Assembly (NCBI RefSeq): GCF_020169415.1
Contig: NZ_JAIULG010000004.1
Span: forward strand, 62,001-126,000
DNA: 64,000 nucleotides
Reading direction: 5' to 3'
Source: Tsukamurella sp. M9C
GTDB taxonomy: Bacteria; Actinomycetota; Actinomycetes; Mycobacteriales; Mycobacteriaceae
The notes beneath the pieces were generated by a model. That model made no database searches. It was given only the letters and a program-made list of their open reading frames with translations, and had not been told where the DNA came from. Position 1 is the stretch's first letter. Every line of letters starts with the position of its first letter. The position numbers and the translations under genes are program-made. Shown one piece after another: positions 48,016-55,759 of the stretch.

Positions 48016-51000
48016 CGGGGGCCTCCGGCGTTGGGTTCGGTGGTCTCGGACTGGGCGAGCAGGGCGGCGACGGCCTCGTCGTCCAGGTCCGCGAGCAGGG
48101 ACGCGAGGTCGTCGACCTCGGCGTCGGGTTCGACGTCGCCCGCGGAGAAGTCGAGGGTCGCGAGCAGCTCGGCGGCGATCGTCGCCACCGTCGCGCCGTC
48201 GAGGAGGAAGGCGATCGACGGGGCGGCGCGGAACTGCTGCTCCACGCGGATCCGCAGCTCGGTGGCGAGCATCGAGTCCACGCCCAGGCGGCCGAGCGGC
48301 TCGTCGTCGGGGATGTGCTCCTCCGCCATCCGCAGCACGCGGGACACGGTGAGCCGCACCCCGTCCGCGGCAATCGGCGCGCGGTCGTCCGCCGCGGCGG
48401 AGCCGAGCCGGTCGAGGATCGACTCGCCGTCTCCCTCCGCGTCTCCCTCCGTCCGGCCCAGGTGGGCGACGAGGGTCGGGGTGAGCGCGTAGCTCTCGAC
48501 CACGGTGGGCCAGTGCGCGGACACCACGCCCTGCTGCACCTCGCCGGAGCCGAGCAGCTCCGCGAGGAGGTCCATGCCCGTCGCGGGGTCGATGAGGTCG
48601 ATCCCGCGCTGCCCGTACAGGTCGCGGAGGCCGAGACTGGCGATCATCCCGGCGTCCCACGGGCCCCAGTTGATCGACAGCGCCGGCAGGCCCTGCGCCC
48701 GGCGGTAGTGGGCCAGCGCGTCCAGGAAGGCGTTGCCGGCGGCGTAGTTGCCCTGGCCCGGCGATGGAATGACCGCCGAGATCGACGAGAAGAGGGCGAA
48801 GAAGTCGAGCGGCTCGCCGGCCGTCGCCTCGTGCAGGGCCCAGGCGCCCAGCACCTTGGGCCGCACGACGCGCTCGACCTGCTCCTGCGTCATCCGGACC
48901 AGGATCTGGTCGTCCACCGCGCCGGCGGAGTGGATCACGCCCCGCAGCGCGGGCGCGCCGCTCGACCGGAGCCGCGCCAGGCACGTGGTGAGGGCGCCGG
49001 CGTCCGTCACGTCCACGGCCACGACGTGCACGGTCGCGCCCGCCGCCTCCGCCGCGCGGACCGCGACGACGGCATCGCGCTGCGCGGGATCGGTGAGGTC
49101 GTCCCAGGTCTCCCGCGCCGGGAGGCCCGAACGACTGGTCACGATCAGGTGGCCCGCGCCGCGCTCCGCGAGGGCGACGAGCACCAGCCTGCCGAGCGCG
49201 CCGAGGCCGCCCGTGACGAGGTACGAACCGTCGGGGCGCATCCGTGCGGGGATCCGGCCGCCGGAGCGGGCCGACGGGTACAGGCGCGCGACCAACCGCG
49301 CCCCGCCGCGGAAGGACACCTGGTCCTCGTCGCTGCCGGTGACGGTGAGCTCGTCGAACAGCAGGGCGGCACTGGCGTCCCGGTCCTGCGGATCGAGGTC
49401 CACCAGGCGGGCCTGCAGCCCGCTCAGCTCGTGGTGCAGGACCCGGCCGACGCCGAGCAGCGTGGACTGCAGCAGCCCCGCCGCGGACACGCCGCCGGCG
49501 ACGGGCTGGGCGCCGTCCGTGACCAGGAAGGTCGGCGCCGCCAGGCCGCGCTGCTCGAGCTCGGCCGCGAGGTGCACCACCGAGAGGACCGCCTCGTGCG
49601 CGGTCCAGCGCAGCGGGTCGGGTGCGTCGGGCCGGGCGTCGAGCGACCAGAGGTGGACGATGCCCCGCAGGCCCGCGTCGGGGACGGTGCGGTCCAGCGC
49701 GGCGGCCAGGGCCGCGCGGTCGGCGGGCGGCAGGGCACCGTCGGCGACGGCGCCCGTGCGGAGCAGCACCGGGGTGCCGCCCGCGGCGGACAGTCGCTCG
49801 GCGAGGCCGTCGGCGGCGCCGGTGCGGTCCGCGAGGAGCAGCCACACGCCCTCGGCGGAGGCGCGCTCGGCGTCGTCCGCGGGCTGCGGCTCCCAGGCCT
49901 GCTCGTACACCCAGTCGGTGCCCACGCGCTGCGGCGCCGCGGCGGCGTCGTCGAGGATCCGAACGGTGAAGCCCTCCACCTCGGTGAGGACCCGGCCGTC
50001 GTCGCCGGCGAGGATCACGTCGCCGCTGATCGTGGCGGGGTCGGGCGAGGTCCGGGCGGTGGCCCGGGCGACGACGGGGCCCTCGGGCCGCCCGTGGATC
50101 ACCACGCGGTCGACGCCGACGGGAATGAGCTTGGCGCCCTCCGCGCGCTGGAAGGCCAGCGGGAGCAGCAGCTGGAAGGCCGCGTCGAGGACGCTCGGCT
50201 CGAGGATCGGCGCCCGGTCCGCGACGGGCTCCGCGGAGACGGCCCGGATCCGGGCCGAAGCGGCGCCATCGCCGACGGTCACGTCGTGCAGCAGGCGGTA
50301 CGCGGGCCCGTAGACGAAGCCGGCGTCGCGGAACAGCCCGTACAGTTCGTCCTCCGGGACCGGCGCGCCCGCGATCGGGGCGAGGTCGACGCGGGGTGCG
50401 ACCGACGGCGCGGGCCGCAGCGTCGCGGTCGCGTGCCGCGACCACCGGCCGGCGCCGGGCACCTTGCCGTGGATCGCGATCCGGCCGGAATCGGCGTCGA
50501 GGCTGGTGTCGATCAGGTACGTCCCGCCGCCGCCGTGCACCAGCGCGGTCTCGAACTCGACGCCCTGCAGGGTGCACGCGGCGGCGCCGTACTCGTCGCG
50601 CGCGACCTCGGCCGCGATCTCGAGGTAGCCCGCACCGGGGAACAGCGTCGCGCCGTGCACCACGTGGTCGGCGAGCGACCGCGGCGCGGTGCCGTCCAGC
50701 AGGCGCCGCCAGGCGGGCAGGGCACCGTCGGAACGGTTGCCGAGATAGGGCTCGACGGTGTCCGCCAGCCGCTCCCGGCGCCCGGCGTCGCCCTCGGACC
50801 AGTACCGGCCCGTCTGCCACGGGTAGGCGGGCAGCGGCAGCATCGGGGCGCGGGGTGCGAGCGGGGAGAAGTCCACGTCGATGCCGTGGACCCACAGGTC
50901 CGCCAGCGCCGCGGCGAAGGATTCGGCGTCCTCGCCGTCGCGGCGCAGCGACGCGACCGTCGTCACCGGGCGCCCGCGGGCGCCGGCGGTCTCGGCGATC

Positions 51001-53495
51001 GCCCGGCCCACCACTGCCGTGGGGCCGATCTCCAGGAAGGTCACGGCGTCGTCGGCGAGCATGGCGTCGGCGGCCGCGCCGAACAGCACCGGCCGGCGGA
51101 TGTTGCCCCACCAGTACGCGGCGTCGTGCTGCGCGGAGCCGTCGGCCGGAACCCGGGCGCCGGTCACCGTCGAGTAGAGGGGGATCGACGGTGCGCCGGG
51201 GGCGAGCCCGGCGAGGACCGTGCGGAGCTCCGCCTCGAGCGGGTCCATCGCGCGGCTGTGGTACGGGACGTCGCCGGGAACGAGGCGCGCGAAGACGCCC
51301 TCGGAGCCGAGCCGTTCCGCGAGCGACTCCAGGACGGGGAGCGCCCCGACGAGGGCCACCGATCCGGGGCTGTTGACGGCGGCGAACTCGACCTCGCCGC
51401 GCGCGACCTCGGGCAGCTCGGAGGCCGCGGCCTCGCCGAGTGCGACGGCCAGCAGCCGGCCGGTCCCGCTCGCCGTGTGCTGGAGGCGGGCGCGATGCAC
51501 GATCACGGTGATCGCGTCGTCGAAGGTCAGGGCCCCGGCCTCGAGTGCGGCGGCGACCTCGCCGGCGCTGTGTCCGACGATGAGATCGGGCCGGACGCCG
51601 AACGACTCCCACAGCCGGGTCAGCGCGTACTGCACGCCGAAGTTCGCGATCTGGGCGACCACGGACTCCTGCATGCGGGACGTCGCCTCCGGAGCCAGCA
51701 GCTCGGCCGTGAGCGACCAGCCGGCGAGCGGCGCGATCGCGGCGTCGCAGCGGTCGACCGCGGCGCGGAAGACGGCGTTGTGCTGCAGCAGGCCGCGCGC
51801 CATGCCCCACCACTGCGGGCCCATGCCGGTGTAGACGAAGGCGAGGGGCCGGGCGTCGGCGAGCGCGGATCCCGTCCGGACCGCCTGGTGCGGGACGCCC
51901 TCCGCGGCGGCGTGCAGCGCGTCCGCGGTCGCGGCGGCGTCCGCGGCGATCACCGCGAGGCGCGCGGCGCGGTGGGCGCTGCGCCGGTGGCTGAGCGCTC
52001 CGGCCAGCGGCGCTGCGCCCTCGGTCGCCGCGAGTCCGGCGTAGGCGCCCGCGAGCTGCGCGAGGGCGTCCTCGCCGCGCGCCGCGAGGGGCAGCACGAC
52101 CGCGATCCCGTCGCGCACGACGTCCTCGGCAGGCGCGGCGGGCGCGTCGGCGGTGGGGGCGGACTCGAGGATCGCGTGCGCGTTGGTGCCGCCGAAGCCG
52201 AAGGAGTTCACGCCCGCGCGCAGGGGCCCGTCGGGGCGGAGCGGGGTCGGCTCGGTGGCGATCCGGATCCGCAGCCGGTCGAGGTCGATGGCGGGGTTGA
52301 GCGCGTCGAGGTGCAGGTGCCGCGGCACGCGCCGGTGACCGAGCGCGAGGGCGGACTTGATGAAGCCCACGACGCCCGCCGCGGCCTCGAGGTGCCCCAG
52401 GTTCGTCTTGACCGAGCCGATCACCAGCGGGCGGTCCGCCGGCCGGTCGGCGCCGTAGATCTCGCCGATCGCGGTGGCCTCGATCGGATCGCCGACCGGG
52501 GTGCCCGTGCCGTGCGCCTCGACGTAGTCCACGGAGTCCGCGGCGACGCCCGCGCGGGCGAGCGCGGCCTCGATGGCGCGCTTCTGGCTGTCGCCGTTGG
52601 GCACGGTGATGCCGTTCGTGCGCCCGTCCTGGCTGACGGCGGTGCCGAGCACCGTCGCGTAGATCCGGTCGCCGTCGGCGCGGGCCCGCGCGAGCGGCTT
52701 GAGCACGACGAGGGCGGCGCCCTCGCCGCGGACGTAACCGTTGGCCGCCGCGTCGAACGCCCGCGACGTGCTGGTGGGGGAGAGGAAGCCGCCCGTGGAC
52801 GCGGCGATGGTGAAGTTCGGGCTGAGCATCAGGTTGACGCCGCCGGCGAGGGCGAGCTCGCTCTCGCCGTTCCAGATCGACTGGCACGCGAGGTGGATCG
52901 CGACCAGCGACGACGAGCACGCCGTATCGACGGACATGCTGGGTCCGAGCAGGTCGAAGGCGTGCGAGATGCGGTTGGACAGCATCGTCATCACGACGCC
53001 GGTCGCGGTGTGCGCGGCGACCGTCGGCGGTTCCGCGGCGGACGTGGAGAAGTGCATCTGGCTGTAGTCGAGGGTGAAGCCCCCGGTGAAGACCGAGGTC
53101 TGCGAGCGCTCGAGGTCCTCGGCGCGCAGCCCGGCGTCCTCGATCGATTCCCACGCGACCTCGAGCAGGAGCCGCTGCTGCGGGTCCATCGAGCTCGCCT
53201 CGACCGGGGAGATCCCGAAGAACGCCGGATCGAACTCGTCCACCGGGTCGGTCAGGAAGCCGCCGCGTCGCACCCGGCTCTTGCCCGGCGTGCGCTCGGA
53301 CTCGTAGTACCGGTCCGTGCTCCACCGGTCGGCGGGGATGTCGACGATCGCGTCGCGCCCCTCGTCGAGCAGCTTCCAGAAGTCGTCGGCGGAGCGCACA
53401 CCGCCCGGCAGGCGGCATCCGATGCCGACGACGGCGATCGGCTCGCGGTGCGCCGGTTCTCCGCACACCCGGGTTGCACTTACCTCATCCCTCAC
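48012..53495 (-). CDS. Type I PKS module (KS-AT-DH-KR-ACP)
   Basis: The 1827 residues contain KS (about 18-445; Cys193 in DTACSSS, His328 in EAHGTGT, His368 in NLGHLE), AT (about 550-850; Ser643 in GHSAGEV, with VPYHSRAM where HAFH or YASH is usual), DH (about 905-1180; HxxxGxxxxP at 944-953, Asp1104), KR (about 1200-1625; GGLGALG, Ser1571, Tyr1584, and VDD in place of LDD) and ACP (Ser1741 in LGVDSML). There is no ER or loading domain. It should extend an acyl starter by two carbons to an alpha,beta-unsaturated thioester for the downstream NRPS. GTG start with AGGGG upstream. First gene of the operon. Confidence 0.93.
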   Translation of the reverse strand: MRDEVSATRVCGEPAHREPIAVVGIGCRLPGGVRSADDFWKLLDEGRDAIVDIPADRWSTDRYYESERTPGKSRVRRGGFLTDPVDEFDPAFFGISPVEASSMDPQQRLLLEVAWESIEDAGLRAEDLERSQTSVFTGGFTLDYSQMHFSTSAAEPPTVAAHTATGVVMTMLSNRISHAFDLLGPSMSVDTACSSSLVAIHLACQSIWNGESELALAGGVNLMLSPNFTIAASTGGFLSPTSTSRAFDAAANGYVRGEGAALVVLKPLARARADGDRIYATVLGTAVSQDGRTNGITVPNGDSQKRAIEAALARAGVAADSVDYVEAHGTGTPVGDPIEATAIGEIYGADRPADRPLVIGSVKTNLGHLEAAAGVVGFIKSALALGHRRVPRHLHLDALNPAIDLDRLRIRIATEPTPLRPDGPLRAGVNSFGFGGTNAHAILESAPTADAPAAPAEDVVRDGIAVVLPLAARGEDALAQLAGAYAGLAATEGAAPLAGALSHRRSAHRAARLAVIAADAAATADALHAAAEGVPHQAVRTGSALADARPLAFVYTGMGPQWWGMARGLLQHNAVFRAAVDRCDAAIAPLAGWSLTAELLAPEATSRMQESVVAQIANFGVQYALTRLWESFGVRPDLIVGHSAGEVAAALEAGALTFDDAITVIVHRARLQHTASGTGRLLAVALGEAAASELPEVARGEVEFAAVNSPGSVALVGALPVLESLAERLGSEGVFARLVPGDVPYHSRAMDPLEAELRTVLAGLAPGAPSIPLYSTVTGARVPADGSAQHDAAYWWGNIRRPVLFGAAADAMLADDAVTFLEIGPTAVVGRAIAETAGARGRPVTTVASLRRDGEDAESFAAALADLWVHGIDVDFSPLAPRAPMLPLPAYPWQTGRYWSEGDAGRRERLADTVEPYLGNRSDGALPAWRRLLDGTAPRSLADHVVHGATLFPGAGYLEIAAEVARDEYGAAACTLQGVEFETALVHGGGGTYLIDTSLDADSGRIAIHGKVPGAGRWSRHATATLRPAPSVAPRVDLAPIAGAPVPEDELYGLFRDAGFVYGPAYRLLHDVTVGDGAASARIRAVSAEPVADRAPILEPSVLDAAFQLLLPLAFQRAEGAKLIPVGVDRVVIHGRPEGPVVARATARTSPDPATISGDVILAGDDGRVLTEVEGFTVRILDDAAAAPQRVGTDWVYEQAWEPQPADDAERASAEGVWLLLADRTGAADGLAERLSAAGGTPVLLRTGAVADGALPPADRAALAAALDRTVPDAGLRGIVHLWSLDARPDAPDPLRWTAHEAVLSVVHLAAELEQRGLAAPTFLVTDGAQPVAGGVSAAGLLQSTLLGVGRVLHHELSGLQARLVDLDPQDRDASAALLFDELTVTGSDEDQVSFRGGARLVARLYPSARSGGRIPARMRPDGSYLVTGGLGALGRLVLVALAERGAGHLIVTSRSGLPARETWDDLTDPAQRDAVVAVRAAEAAGATVHVVAVDVTDAGALTTCLARLRSSGAPALRGVIHSAGAVDDQILVRMTQEQVERVVRPKVLGAWALHEATAGEPLDFFALFSSISAVIPSPGQGNYAAGNAFLDALAHYRRAQGLPALSINWGPWDAGMIASLGLRDLYGQRGIDLIDPATGMDLLAELLGSGEVQQGVVSAHWPTVVESYALTPTLVAHLGRTEGDAEGDGESILDRLGSAAADDRAPIAADGVRLTVSRVLRMAEEHIPDDEPLGRLGVDSMLATELRIRVEQQFRAAPSIAFLLDGATVATIAAELLATLDFSAGDVEPDAEVDDLASLLADLDDEAVAALLAQSETTEPNAGGPR

Positions 53496-53893
53496 GACGA
53501 ATCCCCTATCCCCTGTGGACGATTGCGGTCCGACGGTCGCTCCCCAGCGACCGTGCTCCTACTGTCTCGTTCGGTCCTTAAGGCCCGCTTGTTACGGGCC
53601 AGTCGCCGCGGGGGAGCCGCTGGAGCGGGCGCGGATCGCGGCGCGGAGCCGAGACCTGCGCCGTCCGTTCGCCTCGTCATCGCACGAGTCAAACGCGGGG
53701 CGGGGTGCGGCGCGCGAGTGGCCGACTACTCGATTCCGGGGCGGCGCGCTACCCGGTCCGCCGCGCGTGCACCGCGTGGGTCGCGTGCGCTCGCCCCGGT
53801 CTGGTACCCGCCCGCGGGTGCCGGTCGGTAGGCTGGAGTCGTTTGCCCCCGGCACACCGGTGGGTCGTTTTCGCGTGAGACAGGGCAGGGACT
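53496..53893. promoter_or_regulatory. Divergent PKS/ettA intergenic region with hairpins and repeat copy B
   Basis: No gene is seen in these 398 bases. ACGGTCGCT (53533-53541)/AGCGACCGT (53546-53554) is a perfect 9-bp hairpin, 38 bases upstream of the PKS start. GGCCCG (53582-53587)/CGGGCC (53595-53600) is a second. Either may be an operator or transcript-leader structure for the PKS operon. At 53724-53741, GACTACTCGATTCCGGGG is the dispersed repeat shared with 39466-39483. ACTGTCTCGTTCGGTCC-like A+T-richer sequence around 53560-53580 may hold the PKS promoter. Confidence 0.55.
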
Positions 53894-55567
53894 GTGGCTG
53901 AGTTCATCTACACCATGAAGAAGGTGCGCAAGGCGCACGGCGACAAGGTCATTCTCGATGACGTGACGATGTCGTTCTACCCGGGCGCGAAGATCGGCGT
54001 GGTCGGCCCGAACGGCGCGGGCAAGTCGTCGATCCTCAAGATCATGGCCGGCCTCGACCAGCCGTCCAACGGCGAGGCCTTCCTGGACCCGGACGCCACC
54101 GTCGGCATCCTGATGCAGGAGCCGAAGCTCGACGAGACCAAGACGGTCAAGGAGAACGTCGAGGACGGCCTCGGCCAGACGATGGTCAACCTGCGCCGCT
54201 ACAACGAGGTGGCCGAGCTGATGGCCACCGACTACACGGACGAACTGATGGAGGAGATGGGGCAGTTGCAGGAGCAGCTCGACGCCGTCGACGCCTGGGA
54301 GGTCGACTCGCAGATCGAGCAGGCCATGGACGCGCTGCGCTGCCCGCCGGGCGACTCGTCGGTGGAGAACCTCTCCGGTGGTGAGAAGCGTCGCGTCGCG
54401 CTGTGCAAGCTGCTGCTGAGCAAGCCCGACCTGCTGCTCCTCGACGAGCCCACCAACCACCTGGACGCCGAGTCGGTGCTCTGGCTCGAGCAGCACCTCG
54501 CGGGCTACGCCGGCGCCGTCCTGGCCGTGACCCACGACCGGTACTTCCTGGACCACGTCGCGCAGTGGATCTGCGAGGTCGACCGCGGCAAGCTGCACGG
54601 CTACGAGGGCAACTACTCGGCGTACCTCGAGAAGAAGGCCGAGCGCCTCGAGGTGCAGGGCAAGAAGGACCAGAAGCTGCAGAAGCGGCTCAAGGAGGAA
54701 CTCGCCTGGGTGCGCTCCGGCGCCAAGGCCCGGCAGACCAAGAACAAGGCCCGCCTCGAGCGCTACGACGAGATGGCGGCCGAAGCCGAGAAGCACCGCA
54801 AGCTCGACTTCGAGGAGATCCAGATCCCCACGCCGCCGCGCCTGGGCAACGTGGTGGTCGAGGTCAAGAACCTCGACAAGGGCTTCGACGGCCGCGTGCT
54901 GATCAAGGATCTGTCGTTCACCCTGCCGCGCAACGGCATCGTCGGCGTGATCGGCCCGAACGGCGTCGGCAAGACCACGCTGTTCAAGACCATCGTCGGC
55001 CTCGAGAGCCCGGACTCGGGCGAGGTCAAGGTGGGCGAGACGGTCAAGCTCAGCTACGTCGACCAGAACCGCGCCAACATCGACCCGAAGAAGTCCGTCT
55101 TCCAGGTGGTCTCGGACGGGCTCGACTACATCACCGTCGGCCAGAACGAGATGCCGGCCCGCGCCTACGTCAGCGCGTTCGGCTTCAAGGGGCCGGACCA
55201 GCAGAAGCCGTCCGAGGTGCTCTCCGGTGGTGAGCGCAACCGCCTGAACCTGGCGCTCACGCTCAAGGAGGGCGGCAACCTGATCCTCCTCGATGAGCCG
55301 ACCAACGACCTGGACGTCGAGACGCTGTCCAGCCTGGAGAACGCGCTGGAGCAGTTCCCCGGCTGCGCCGTGGTGATCTCCCACGATCGGTGGTTCCTGG
55401 ACCGGACCTGCACGCACATCCTGGCGTGGGAGGGCAACGTCTCCGAGGGGCAGTGGTTCTGGTTCGAGGGCAACTTCGAGGCGTACGAGGCGAACAAGAT
55501 CGAGCGCCTCGGCGCGGAGGCGGCGCGCCCGCACGCCGTGACGCACCGCAAGCTCACGCGCGACTGA
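53894..55567 (+). CDS. ettA: EttA, ribosome-associated ABC-F ATPase
   Basis: Energy-dependent translational throttle: a soluble twin-ABC protein of 557 residues that binds the ribosomal E site. The first ABC has Walker A GPNGAGKSS (about 41) and LSGGEKRRVALCKLLL. The second has GPNGVGKTT (about 354) and LSGGERNRLNLALTL. The interdomain linker (about 240-310) holds the basic KLQKRLKEELAWVRSGAKAR and the EttA-type arm. There are no membrane segments. GTG start with AGGGA upstream. Equivalent to mycobacterial Rv2477c as I recall, and followed by the same gene order (gdh, thioesterase, unknown). Confidence 0.95.
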   Translation: MAEFIYTMKKVRKAHGDKVILDDVTMSFYPGAKIGVVGPNGAGKSSILKIMAGLDQPSNGEAFLDPDATVGILMQEPKLDETKTVKENVEDGLGQTMVNLRRYNEVAELMATDYTDELMEEMGQLQEQLDAVDAWEVDSQIEQAMDALRCPPGDSSVENLSGGEKRRVALCKLLLSKPDLLLLDEPTNHLDAESVLWLEQHLAGYAGAVLAVTHDRYFLDHVAQWICEVDRGKLHGYEGNYSAYLEKKAERLEVQGKKDQKLQKRLKEELAWVRSGAKARQTKNKARLERYDEMAAEAEKHRKLDFEEIQIPTPPRLGNVVVEVKNLDKGFDGRVLIKDLSFTLPRNGIVGVIGPNGVGKTTLFKTIVGLESPDSGEVKVGETVKLSYVDQNRANIDPKKSVFQVVSDGLDYITVGQNEMPARAYVSAFGFKGPDQQKPSEVLSGGERNRLNLALTLKEGGNLILLDEPTNDLDVETLSSLENALEQFPGCAVVISHDRWFLDRTCTHILAWEGNVSEGQWFWFEGNFEAYEANKIERLGAEAARPHAVTHRKLTRD

Positions 55568-55580
55568 GATCGAGCGCAGC

Positions 55581-55617
55581 GACGAAGCCCGCGACCGCAC
55601 CGGTCGCGGGCTTCGTC
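55581..55617 (+). terminator. Strong terminator after ettA
   Basis: GACGAAGCCCGCGACC and GGTCGCGGGCTTCGTC form a perfect 16-bp stem with a 5-base loop, beginning 14 bases after the ettA stop. It is the longest perfect hairpin I found, apart from nested ones. Confidence 0.9.
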
Positions 55618-55652
55618 GTCATTACTGGCGCGTAGCCCCCCTCCCGGTCGTA

Positions 55653-55686
55653 GTGTGGTGCCCGGAGCCGACAGGCTCCGTCACAC
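55653..55686 (+). promoter_or_regulatory. Hairpin in the gdh leader
   Basis: GGAGCC (55664-55669)-GACA-GGCTCC (55674-55679) is flanked by GTGTG (55653-55657) and CACAC (55682-55686). This forms a two-part stem with an asymmetric internal loop, about 75 bases before the gdh start. It may be an operator or a leader structure. Confidence 0.4.
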
Positions 55687-55759
55687 CATGGCAACGGCGC
55701 CGCGTGCTGACCCCGCATTTGGCGTGCCGCTGTCACGACCCCGCAGGAGGAGCACGCCC

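Noticed and set aside
43570-53466. One giant protein covering PKS and NRPS
   Set aside because: A single open frame spans the region only because the PKS is also open in a second, Arg-rich shadow frame. The real PKS (48012-53495) and NRPS (43570-48015) are in different frames and overlap by ATGA.
48315-53831. Very long plus-strand reading frame opposite the PKS
   Set aside because: The translation is Arg/Gly/Val/Asp-rich with no domain character, as expected for an antisense frame in high-G+C DNA.
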